Origin: an uncultured Lachnospiraceae bacterium
GTDB taxonomy: Bacteria > Bacillota > Clostridia > Lachnospirales > Lachnospiraceae
Assembly (NCBI GenBank): GCA_947169235.1
Contig: CAMVOY010000012.1
Span: 1 to 48,481 of the forward strand
Length of the DNA: 48,481 nt
Reading direction: 5' to 3'
Part shown: positions 40,951 through 48,481 of the stretch, piece after piece
Layout: each line of letters starts with the position of its first letter
How positions within the stretch are numbered: the stretch's first letter is position 1
Notes under the pieces: generated by a model
The model's input: the letters and a program-made list of their open reading frames with translations, nothing else
Databases searched by the model: none
What the model was told of the DNA's origin: nothing
Translations under genes and position numbers: made by a program

Positions 40951-41814
40951 ATGAATGCTGAAAGAGTAATAAAGGATGGAAAAGCGTCGCGAGAGGGTTT
41001 TTCTCTTATTGAGTTGATCATCGCGATAGCTATAGTCGGCATTGTCATGTCAGGCGTATTACTGTTGATCACTTATGCGACAAACAGTATGCGTAGGACA
41101 AATAATCAGGTTACAATTCAGAATCAGGTAAAGGATGCTGTTACTCATATTACTACACATATCCAAGAGGCTTCAGAGGCTAGATTCTACAATGAAACTG
41201 ACAGTACCCCGACACTTATAACTGCGAATGCAAAGAACTATGTGAATGGTGTTCCTTCTGTTATCGATTTTGGTATATACTGGAAGGGGGTATACAAGGA
41301 GACAACAACATCTGATCCGGAGAGTGTTATTTATTACACAGAATGTCATTATCCAAATAGTTGGGATTCTTCAAGAACAGCTTTTGATAATACAGAAGCA
41401 TTCTTTAATGATAAAAAAGATGCGATAGATTATGATAAGGTTTTTGATACTACATATGGATCATTAACAAATGGAATTAAAGGATGGGCAAAGGATAATA
41501 TTGCAAGTGAAGCTATATTTAATTCCGCAGACAAGCGTACGTTTATCCTTTGCAGAAATGTAGACGTTTTCCAGCCTGAAGAGATGTCAGTTGAAACTGT
41601 TACTTCTGCTCCATCGACAACTCCGACGGTCGTTGCAACAGAATCACCGAGTCCGAGCCCGAGTGGCACGACTAATCCTGCGGCATCTGCAACGCCTACA
41701 CCAACACCAATTTGTATAAGTTCAAAGTCAGTTACGTTTACCATCAAACTGAAGAATACTTCAGGAGATACGGAGTTTAAAACGACAAAGACGGTTTATC
41801 TGAGAAACCAGTAA
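40951..41814 (+). CDS. Prepilin (PilW/GspJ-like minor pilin)
   Basis: 287 residues; start after AAGGAGG. The leader NAERVIKDGKASREG is cleaved before FSLIELIIAIAIVGIVMSGV (Glu5). The helix continues with TYATNSMRRTNNQVTIQNQV, as in PilW/GspJ-type proteins. Near the C-terminus is a Thr/Ser/Pro linker (ESPSPSPSGTTNPAASATPT) followed by a beta segment KSVTFTIKLKNTSGDTEFKT. Part of the four-gene minor-pilin set. Confidence 0.87.
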   Translation: MNAERVIKDGKASREGFSLIELIIAIAIVGIVMSGVLLLITYATNSMRRTNNQVTIQNQVKDAVTHITTHIQEASEARFYNETDSTPTLITANAKNYVNGVPSVIDFGIYWKGVYKETTTSDPESVIYYTECHYPNSWDSSRTAFDNTEAFFNDKKDAIDYDKVFDTTYGSLTNGIKGWAKDNIASEAIFNSADKRTFILCRNVDVFQPEEMSVETVTSAPSTTPTVVATESPSPSPSGTTNPAASATPTPTPICISSKSVTFTIKLKNTSGDTEFKTTKTVYLRNQ

Positions 41815-41866
41815 CATATTATCCATGCCCCGGAAAGGAAGCCGGGAGAGATAGGAGGAAATCGCT

Positions 41867-44800
41867 ATGAAGAAAAGGGGATTTGCGAAGGGATTGGTAG
41901 GTGTTCTTGCACTGACTGTAGTCTTTTCAACCGTATTCATCCTTTTGATGAAATACGATGTTTTTGGTGCGATAAAGACCGGATCTGTCCAGGACAACGA
42001 ATACGTTGTCGAAAGTGACGGCATTAAAAACATAGAAGGTGATCATATTGAATCACTCAGTTTGGGAAGTAACGTAAAAGGAACTACTCCTAAAAGGAAT
42101 TATACCGGATGGGATATAAAGGACATTCCATATAATGAGTATATAAAGAATGGTTATTCGACAAGTTTTTTAGAGGCAGCGACAAAGTATCTTACATCCA
42201 CGCCGAATGAGACACAGCTTGCATTATGGAAAAATGACAGCAATGATACTGTAAAATTCGAACTCAGAAAGTTGCTTAAGGATGAGTACAAGGAACTTCC
42301 GGAAATACCTAATCTCTCAGGAAAAAAAGGAACAAAAGACAACCCATTTGTTCTTCTTGAGGTGGTTGCCGATAAGGCATCTCAGGAGCTTACATATTTC
42401 GCCGGAGACCAAAAGAGTGGTCTTCCGTTTGATCCTGCAAAGGTGTCTGCGAAGATAATGAGCAGTAATGATGCTCGTGATTACAGATTTACTAACGATT
42501 CTGTAAAAAATAATGTTGCAAATTTCCTTAATGTAACAAAAACTAGTTCAGGAGCAGGTCAGTGGCTCTCATATACAGACTATAGTGTATTCCCGCTTGG
42601 TAGTAAAGACGGTGAGAAAACCGATAGTATGAAGTTGCTTGATTGTCTGGATATGAGTAAGACAAAAGCAATCAAGGAGAATCCGTATTATACTAGATAC
42701 GAAAATGTCACATTCAATCATCTCTACGATATAGATATCACAGAAGATGATCTGCTTAGCGTGGAACCAACCGATGAGGTCTTGGATGCACTTGCGAAAA
42801 GGTTTGGAGGTAAAAGACAAGACCTTATAAATGAGATAAACAAACCGGATTATAAAGTAAAGTCCACTGAAGTTGTTAAGTATAATATTACTCGTGAATA
42901 CTGCGAGAAGATGCAGATTAAGAATACGGAGATAGGGACATATTTTGGTAGTCTTGGAAATCATCTTGTTTGGAAGTATAATTGTGATGATTCCAATGCT
43001 CAGTCCGGAAATGCTTGGAAGATTAGTTTCAGAAAATACTTTGTAAAGCATTTTGAAGAGTTATACACTCTTGGAAAACAAAATGACAACTTGTATAATT
43101 TGTATATGAAGGGTGTTGTTGACGAGTATTTGCCACTTCTTAACAAAATATATTCCAAGAAGAATGACGGCAGAACTCTCGATGAGAGTGCGCTTGCAGA
43201 TACGAAGGATTGGGGATTTTCTGATATGAAGGAGGACAAGGAATCCACGGTTCGTCAGTACAAAACTGATGTTTACAGAGGCACAGAGCAGGGTGGATAT
43301 CTTGTCTGCGTAAAAGAAGGAAAGGGAGATTTGGTTCTCGACCATATCGAAGGTACCGTCACATATTATTATGAAGATGGAACGTCTGAAGATATAGAGA
43401 ATAAAGTATTCACAAGCAGAGAAGAGGCTGCAAATACATGGGAAAAGAATACTAAACGTGAGATAGCAGAAAAGTATGGCAAAAAGAATAACAGGTGGTA
43501 TTATCGACATAATGGAAAGGTTGTAACGGATATCACTTTAAGCAAAGGAAAGTACGTATTTAGAGAGCCTAGAGATAATAGTGAAAATAATCTGAAACGT
43601 TGGATTTATGTTCCTACTATTACAGAATTGAATTACATAGCCAAAGACACTAATCTGACTCGAGGTTTTATTTCTAAGTCAGTACGTGGTGTAAATGGGT
43701 TCTGGATGTCAGCGTATGATGATGCAAATCATAAATATCATCATCAGTATGTCTCTACTAGGGATGAAATATCTGAGGGGATTGCTGGAAAGATCAATGC
43801 GGCCAGAAATAGGGGCGATATTTCTAATGAAGAATGGGGTACAATTAAAGGGTTAGGTGACAATGACGGCGGAGACGACCTCGTTGAATGGAGAGGTGGA
43901 AAAGCTGTTGTTGAACATCGTACGGAAGGTGGAATTGATGAGTGGCCCTATTTTGCTCAAAACTATATAGGTGTATCAGATCTTATCGATCGATGCAACA
44001 GCAACAATGCTGATAGAAGAAAATCTGTAACAGGCCTTGTTATTAACATGAATAAAGGCGATTATTATATAAGAACTAAAGCTGAGGTTGATGGATTTGA
44101 AGGAGAGACGTATCCAAGTATTAACGGAAAAGTATGGCAAAAGGATAGTTTGAATCTGAACGTAAATGATTTAGAATCAGAGTATCGTCGACGTGAATGG
44201 ATTAATGGTTATGATGCTGCGGTAGCTTATTATGCGCAGAATGTTGTTCCTGTAGTTTCGAATACAAAGAATAATGTTGAAGATGTTGATGCTTTTAACA
44301 AAGGATGGAGGTTTACTGCAACAAAGCCGGATTCTTTCCATTCGGATGACATAACGCCCCAGCCTGCCGGTGAGGAGAAGGATGGAGTGGTTACAAAGGG
44401 AGTTGTCTTCAAACAGAAAATGAAAACATATACTCTGACATATTATGGATTTAAGACTAATCCTATTCTCCAGAGAACCTTGTTTGAGTATGCGGGCGGA
44501 CAGGATGAGTTTGATGATTTTCACTTCCAAGTTATTTGTGTAACTCCTAGTGAGATGAATACAATTTACAGAGAAAAGAAGAGTGGACAGCTTGATCTAA
44601 TAGAGCGTGCAGACATGTTCTATTTTCACTGCATGAACTCTCATACTTGGAAAGAAAAAGAGGAAGATATACAGCTCAAGTTCTATAATGAATATGTGAA
44701 CAAGGGGAATCCTGTAAAGTTTAATGATATTCTCTCATTCTATGAGAATGACCTGGAATGGGATATGGTATGTGAGCTTATCGAACGTTCAGCGGACAAG

Positions 44801-46324
44801 AGATATGGAATGACGTTACCTATCATGTTTAATGAAGTTGTCAACTATATGACGGGTGAGCAGGAAACCAACAATGGCAACAGAGATAAAGATACTCACA
44901 TGTATATATGTGGAACCGGTGAAATCGACGGCTATAGCGATACCAAAGGAAAAGCGTCACCAGGTGTTGAGAATAATATTGCAAAGATGCTACAGATACT
45001 TATACAGTTTGATCTTCGAGCGGTTCCAAATAAAGAGGTTACTGTAGAAGGAAAGAAGTATACCATTGAAAGAACATTTATGGATGACATATACTGGGAA
45101 AACAATTCTCGTAATAGCGTCAAGCTTAAAAAGATAAAAATAAATCCTAATCATAAGGTAAATACAAACACTGCGGAATATACGGGGTTTGTAGATAAGT
45201 ATAATGTGAAGACCGGTGAATCAAATGCTCAGCCTGTATATGAGAATAAGGACAGAAAGCTTTGTGCAAAAGATAAATGTGGTTGTGGGGATCAGTTTAA
45301 GGAGCATTCATTGTATTTGTGGAACAGATATACATTCTATCCATGGACTGAATCAGGAAAGCCATCTGGATATTCTGGTTCGAATGGCTTTGATGCGGGT
45401 GAGTTGGTGGCACTCGGATACTTGAAGAGTTATTTTAGGAAACCGGATGGATCATTGACTGATTCAGAGAGTGATACATTTAAAGATGTAAATGATAGCA
45501 AGTATTTTGAGCGAGGCGGTTCGAACGGACATGACAAGCAAAATGTATATGTTCTTCATCAGCCTGGACAGGCAATAAACAAGAATCAGGGTTCAAACCT
45601 GTTGACAAACTCGTCAGATGAAAACGTGTTGAAGAATAAAATAAATGTGTTCTTTGATGTTGCATTTGCTATCATGGATTCATATCCTGCAGGAAAGATG
45701 ACCGTTAGGCCTCTTTCCAGAGAGGATGTGTATACCAAGCTTTCTGATAGCCTAATATGGATGGATTACAAACGAAAGAGTTCAATTTATCTTGATGCAT
45801 CAACAACAACTGGTGCCGCTGCCGCTGCGTCTAAGTATTCGCCGAAAGAGCTAAAGAAAGCGTTAGATATACATTTCGTTGCAAGTAACGATAACAACGA
45901 AACTGGGTTCATTAAGCGTTGCTATTTGAAGAACTCAAATACAGACGAGATCAAGCCTGTAAAGGTACAGGGACCAAAGAATACACTTAATAGTTTTATA
46001 GCCGATTCGTTGCAATTCTATAAAGTACCTCGTGAGAACGATGATGATAATGTCGCCGCAAAAGATAAAATAGATATGGTAGAGTCAACGATTGAGTCGG
46101 TTGAGGATGGTGATAAAAGAGAGTATACGTTCTATGGCTACAAGGTTGAACCGGGTGATTTGTATTTCTATGTTCCGTTTACATTGGATGATTTCTATAA
46201 CGGATATGACAGGATTGTTTTTGAGATTACAAACTGTAGTAAGAGAAAGGGGGAGCTTACTGTAGAAGATGATCAGATTGTTGAGGTCGAGATCACTGAG
46301 CGTGAGCTCTTCAACCTCGAATAA
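41867..46324 (+). CDS. Very large exported protein, last gene of the pilus operon
   Basis: 1485 residues; AGGAGG lies 8 bases before the ATG. A basic start and one hydrophobic segment (GLVGVLALTVVFSTVFILLM, residues 9-31) act as signal or anchor; there is no prepilin cleavage motif. The rest is hydrophilic, rich in Lys, Asp, Asn and Tyr, with few repeats. A short cysteine group CAKDKCGCGDQF (near residue 1130) may bind metal. No family recognised. As the last gene after four minor-pilin genes it takes the place that PilY1/PilC-type tip adhesins occupy in other systems; this is an inference from position and size. It is AT-rich compared with pilB-pilC. A terminator follows. Confidence 0.75.
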   Translation: MKKRGFAKGLVGVLALTVVFSTVFILLMKYDVFGAIKTGSVQDNEYVVESDGIKNIEGDHIESLSLGSNVKGTTPKRNYTGWDIKDIPYNEYIKNGYSTSFLEAATKYLTSTPNETQLALWKNDSNDTVKFELRKLLKDEYKELPEIPNLSGKKGTKDNPFVLLEVVADKASQELTYFAGDQKSGLPFDPAKVSAKIMSSNDARDYRFTNDSVKNNVANFLNVTKTSSGAGQWLSYTDYSVFPLGSKDGEKTDSMKLLDCLDMSKTKAIKENPYYTRYENVTFNHLYDIDITEDDLLSVEPTDEVLDALAKRFGGKRQDLINEINKPDYKVKSTEVVKYNITREYCEKMQIKNTEIGTYFGSLGNHLVWKYNCDDSNAQSGNAWKISFRKYFVKHFEELYTLGKQNDNLYNLYMKGVVDEYLPLLNKIYSKKNDGRTLDESALADTKDWGFSDMKEDKESTVRQYKTDVYRGTEQGGYLVCVKEGKGDLVLDHIEGTVTYYYEDGTSEDIENKVFTSREEAANTWEKNTKREIAEKYGKKNNRWYYRHNGKVVTDITLSKGKYVFREPRDNSENNLKRWIYVPTITELNYIAKDTNLTRGFISKSVRGVNGFWMSAYDDANHKYHHQYVSTRDEISEGIAGKINAARNRGDISNEEWGTIKGLGDNDGGDDLVEWRGGKAVVEHRTEGGIDEWPYFAQNYIGVSDLIDRCNSNNADRRKSVTGLVINMNKGDYYIRTKAEVDGFEGETYPSINGKVWQKDSLNLNVNDLESEYRRREWINGYDAAVAYYAQNVVPVVSNTKNNVEDVDAFNKGWRFTATKPDSFHSDDITPQPAGEEKDGVVTKGVVFKQKMKTYTLTYYGFKTNPILQRTLFEYAGGQDEFDDFHFQVICVTPSEMNTIYREKKSGQLDLIERADMFYFHCMNSHTWKEKEEDIQLKFYNEYVNKGNPVKFNDILSFYENDLEWDMVCELIERSADKRYGMTLPIMFNEVVNYMTGEQETNNGNRDKDTHMYICGTGEIDGYSDTKGKASPGVENNIAKMLQILIQFDLRAVPNKEVTVEGKKYTIERTFMDDIYWENNSRNSVKLKKIKINPNHKVNTNTAEYTGFVDKYNVKTGESNAQPVYENKDRKLCAKDKCGCGDQFKEHSLYLWNRYTFYPWTESGKPSGYSGSNGFDAGELVALGYLKSYFRKPDGSLTDSESDTFKDVNDSKYFERGGSNGHDKQNVYVLHQPGQAINKNQGSNLLTNSSDENVLKNKINVFFDVAFAIMDSYPAGKMTVRPLSREDVYTKLSDSLIWMDYKRKSSIYLDASTTTGAAAAASKYSPKELKKALDIHFVASNDNNETGFIKRCYLKNSNTDEIKPVKVQGPKNTLNSFIADSLQFYKVPRENDDDNVAAKDKIDMVESTIESVEDGDKREYTFYGYKVEPGDLYFYVPFTLDDFYNGYDRIVFEITNCSKRKGELTVEDDQIVEVEITERELFNLE

Positions 46325-46341
46325 TTTGGACAGAATGATTT

Positions 46342-46371
46342 AAAAGTGGGAGGCTTTGGCCTCCCGCTTTT
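46342..46371 (+). terminator. Terminator of the pilus operon
   Basis: AAAAGTGGGAGGC and GCCTCCCGCTTTT with a TTTG loop and one wobble pair, 17 bases after the stop of the large exported protein gene. Confidence 0.93.
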
Positions 46372-46393
46372 CTAAAACGCAGGAGGAATGTAT

Positions 46394-46660
46394 ATGCCAG
46401 AAATAAGTAGGTTTTTTGGGCTGGTTGTAAAAATCTATTATAATGACAATGATAAACATCACAAACCTCATGTTCATGTATACTATGGAAATCACGAAGC
46501 TTCAATTGGTTTAGATGGTGAAGTTCTAGAGGGAAGTATACCTGTTAAACAGTATCGTTTGTTAATGGGGTGGATTACGATTCATGAAGATGAACTATAC
46601 GATGCATGGAATAAGGCTGTAAAGCAATTACCGATTGATAAGATTGAACCGCTGAAATGA
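46394..46660 (+). CDS. DUF4160-family protein
   Basis: 88 residues from the ATG placed 7 bases after AGGAGG. The opening MPEISRFFGLVVKIYYND and the following KHHKPHVHVYYGNHEASI with clustered histidines, then LMGWITIHEDELYDAW, are the DUF4160 pattern. Genes of this family regularly precede a DUF2442 gene, as here, and the pair has been proposed as a toxin-antitoxin-like module. The biochemical role is unknown. Confidence 0.88.
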   Translation: MPEISRFFGLVVKIYYNDNDKHHKPHVHVYYGNHEASIGLDGEVLEGSIPVKQYRLLMGWITIHEDELYDAWNKAVKQLPIDKIEPLK

Positions 46661-46671
46661 GGTGACAAGCT

Positions 46672-46974
46672 ATGTATGTGATTGATGGGATAGTATATGC
46701 TGGTAATAATGGTAAAATTTTAAGCGTCGAGCGTGTTGTACCACTAAAAGACAGAATGCTTTTAGTTACGTTTGACTCTGGTGAAACAAGACTGTTTGAT
46801 ACTACGCTATTGTCAGGACCTGTTTTTGAACCGTTATCGGATGAGCAGATATTTATGCATCCTACGATTGAGCATGGTGTTGTTACGTGGAATAATGGTG
46901 AAATTGACTGCGCACCCGAATATATGTACAAGAATAGTTTTGAATATACTGAGGGTGAGATGGTTTCAGCCTGA
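46672..46974 (+). CDS. DUF2442-family protein
   Basis: 100 residues, 11 bases after the DUF4160 gene. The segments VERVVPLKDRMLLVTFDSGE, TRLFDTTLLSGPVFEPLSD and THGVVTWNNGEID-like (here EHGVVTWNNGEIDCAPEYMY) match DUF2442. In this family the N-terminal strand pair is followed by a short helix; a regulatory or antitoxin role has been suggested. Probably co-transcribed with its partner. Confidence 0.87.
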   Translation: MYVIDGIVYAGNNGKILSVERVVPLKDRMLLVTFDSGETRLFDTTLLSGPVFEPLSDEQIFMHPTIEHGVVTWNNGEIDCAPEYMYKNSFEYTEGEMVSA

Positions 46975-47003
46975 AGAGGTGTATGAATCTGGGGGATTAG
47001 AGT

Positions 47004-47246
47004 ATGGATATTCTGGAAAAGATAGCAAAGGAAACCCGTGAGAAATACAGCGATATCATCGATGCGCCGAGGCCTGAGATAAAGAGGAAGCGCATGTCGA
47101 TGGAGGAAAGGGCGGCGCAGTTTGCGCCTTTTGCAGCGCTCACGGGATATCATGAGTCTGTCGAGGAGACAGAGGATGCACATACGGCGGCTAACGAGTC
47201 GGGAGGCGTGTATGCCGTTGACGAATCCGAAGTATGGAGCTCATGA
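47004..47246 (+). CDS. YolD-like family protein
   Basis: 80 residues. The family core is plain: KRKRMSMEERAAQFAPFAAL followed by TGYHESVEETE. YolD-like proteins of Bacillus are linked to DNA-damage loci and ImuB-type polymerases; in Lachnospiraceae short versions occur with no polymerase near them, as here. It starts 29 bases after the DUF2442 stop, and metA begins 27 bases after its own stop. Confidence 0.85.
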   Translation: MDILEKIAKETREKYSDIIDAPRPEIKRKRMSMEERAAQFAPFAALTGYHESVEETEDAHTAANESGGVYAVDESEVWSS

Positions 47247-47273
47247 AACTTCGTAGTGGAGGTGACAGAATAA

Positions 47274-48245
47274 ATGCCTATAAAGATCCAGGATTCGCTG
47301 CCCGCGCAGCAGATACTTGAGAATGAGAATATTTTTGTGATGACGGAGTATAGGGCGATGCACCAGGATATCCGTCCGCTTCACGTGCTTATACTGAACC
47401 TGATGCCGACGAAGATAGAAACGGAGACACAGTTCTTAAGGAAACTCTCGAACTCGCCTTTGCAGGTAGAGGTCGAGTTCATGCAGACAAAGAGCTACCA
47501 GCCCAGACATGTGGAAGAGAGCCATCTGGATACCTTCTACACGGTATTTGATGATGTGAAGGATCGCAGATTTGACGGACTGATCATAACGGGGGCTCCG
47601 TTGGAGCATACACGTTTCGAGGATGTGGTATACTGGGATGAGCTCTGTGAGATCATGGAGTGGTCAAAAACTCACGTCCACTGTACGCTTCACAGCTGTT
47701 GGGGTGCATGCGCGGCGCTTTACTATCATTACGGGATACCGAGAGTGGTCCTTGATGAAAAGATATCCGGTGTTTACCAGCATCGTGTGATAAAGAAAAA
47801 ATCGCCTCTGTTCCGAGGCTTTGACGATGTGTTTGATATGCCTCACAGCAGGAGCTTTGCCGTGCCTGAGGGGGCAGTGGAGCTTGAGGAAAACCTCGAG
47901 CTGATGGCTGTTTCCGATGAGGCGGGTATCGCCATACTGAAGAGTAAGGACAGCTCGCAATTTTTCTTTACGGGTCATCCGGAGTATGATTCATCAACGC
48001 TTGCGGGCGAATACGAGAGAGATATGTTAAAGGGTATCAATCCGAAAGTTCCGAAGCATTATTTTCCGTATGATGATCCGAAAAAAAGACCGATCGTGCG
48101 CTGGCGTGCGGCGGGACAGCTCCTGTACAGCAACTGGCTGAATTATTATGTATATCAGTCTACGCCTTATGATGTAGGCGCGATCGACGGAAGTGAGGAG
48201 CATGTAAAAGAAGCTGATTCCGGTGAGAATGACAGCGCGGAATGA
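47274..48245 (+). CDS. metA: Homoserine O-acetyltransferase MetA
   Basis: 323 residues. The glutamine-amidotransferase-like fold has the nucleophile Cys142 in HSCWGACAALYY, and His235 and Glu237 in FTGHPEYD. The residue that decides the acyl donor, position 111 (ITGAPLEHTRFEDV), is Glu; in E. coli MetA it is Gly. According to work on this family Glu111 favours acetyl-CoA over succinyl-CoA, so O-acetylhomoserine is the expected product, feeding methionine synthesis. The start ATG follows GGAGGTGACAG. No clear terminator or regulatory leader was found next to it. Confidence 0.96.
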   Translation: MPIKIQDSLPAQQILENENIFVMTEYRAMHQDIRPLHVLILNLMPTKIETETQFLRKLSNSPLQVEVEFMQTKSYQPRHVEESHLDTFYTVFDDVKDRRFDGLIITGAPLEHTRFEDVVYWDELCEIMEWSKTHVHCTLHSCWGACAALYYHYGIPRVVLDEKISGVYQHRVIKKKSPLFRGFDDVFDMPHSRSFAVPEGAVELEENLELMAVSDEAGIAILKSKDSSQFFFTGHPEYDSSTLAGEYERDMLKGINPKVPKHYFPYDDPKKRPIVRWRAAGQLLYSNWLNYYVYQSTPYDVGAIDGSEEHVKEADSGENDSAE

Positions 48246-48405
48246 AATAAAACAGGGAGTTAAAAAGTCCAGCGGTGATATGTCAAGAGTAAATTGTAAT
48301 TATTTTAGAATCATTTACATATCATTTGCTTAAAAAAGAGTAACCTTAATAGACCCTGAGAAATCTGCTTATTTAAGCAGGGCATTCATCAGCAGGAATA
48401 GTCAT
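48246..48405. other. Gene-free stretch between metA and the IS110-like end
   Basis: 160 bases with no frame of note. It includes small hairpins CTGCTT-ATTT-AAGCAG (48365-48380) and, reaching into the transposase frame, AGCAGGAATAG / CTATTCCGCTGCT (from 48391). It probably contains the terminal non-coding end of the insertion element; its edge was not located. Confidence 0.45.
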
Positions 48406-48481
48406 CTATTCCGCTGCTCGATATAAGCGATTGTCTTTCAGCAGTCGAAAGACTAACCGCACAAATTTACGGGCAGTTAAT
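48406..48481 (-). mobile_element. 3' end of an IS110-family-like transposase gene, truncated by the window
   Basis: On the minus strand the last 24 codons read LTARKFVRLVFRLLKDNRLY then RAAE and TAG (complement of 48406-48408). The pattern A-R-K-x-x-R-x-x-x-x-L-L-K-x-x-x-x-Y is that of the C-terminal end of IS110/IS116/IS902 transposases. Only this end lies in the window, so family and integrity are uncertain. It is convergent with metA. Confidence 0.55.

Noticed and set aside
48246..48405. Bridge-RNA gene of the IS110-like element
   Set aside because: Hairpins exist, but only one end of the element is visible and no target or donor loops could be identified.

Overview
The window looks like a low-to-moderate GC Firmicutes chromosome, most likely a Lachnospiraceae member (Butyrivibrio-like rumen or gut Clostridia). 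This is inferred from gene content: a biotin-dependent Na+-pumping decarboxylase operon, ylxM-ffh-rpsP-khpA-rimM-trmD, an N-terminally extended HisIE, a PilMN fusion, YolD-like and DUF6472-like small proteins, strong AGGAGG ribosome binding sites and TTGACA-N17-TATAAT promoters. No rRNA, tRNA or CRISPR was seen.

Layout. 1-3.9 kb: the 3' end of a carboxyltransferase gene followed by OadG, biotin carrier, OadB and OadA subunits of a Na+-translocating decarboxylase/transcarboxylase, closed by a small Cys-rich protein and a terminator. 4.1-5.0 kb: a hypothetical gene, then a HigA antitoxin whose HigB toxin survives only as its first and last codons. 5.0-10.4 kb: a NatA-type ABC ATPase, a NatB permease fused to a CPBP intramembrane protease, and two translationally linked exported proteins, one transglutaminase-like. 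10.4-14.5 kb: divergent promoters, then ylxM, ffh, rpsP, khpA, rimM and trmD. 14.5-16.5 kb: hisB and a HisIE with a degenerate HisF-like N-terminal domain. 16.5-20.7 kb: type IV pilus motor genes pilB, pilT and pilC. 32.6-46.3 kb: the second pilus cluster: prepilin peptidase, PilMN fusion, PilO, four prepilin-like proteins and a 1485-residue exported protein. 46.4-48.2 kb: a DUF4160/DUF2442 pair, a YolD-like protein and MetA. The last 76 bases are the 3' end of an IS110-like transposase on the minus strand.

The most interesting region is 20.9-29.8 kb, between the two pilus clusters. One complete major-pilin gene (21098) has a promoter, a folded 5' leader, a ribosome binding site and an ATG. 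Two further pilin reading frames (23228-23728 and 27300-27803) lie on the opposite strand. They share with it a block of about 144 bp encoding the prepilin leader and N-terminal helix (4 to 8 mismatches, the first 59-65 bp identical), then diverge completely. Neither copy has a usable start codon: the homology begins just downstream of the expressed gene's ATG, and in one copy an in-frame stop sits there instead. Because the shared blocks are inverted relative to the expressed gene, one crossover would place a silent pilin body behind the expressed promoter and start. A tyrosine recombinase (28640-29749) and an Rpn-family nuclease lie nearby. I infer a shufflon-like pilin inversion switch; the geometry and missing starts are visible in the sequence, the switching is not.

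Between the pilin copies are an O-antigen-ligase/polymerase-like membrane protein, a GNAT-methyltransferase gene split by one in-frame TGA, a DUF4869-like/P-loop ATPase pair and a fragment of an AAA ATPase gene, as expected for an accessory region.
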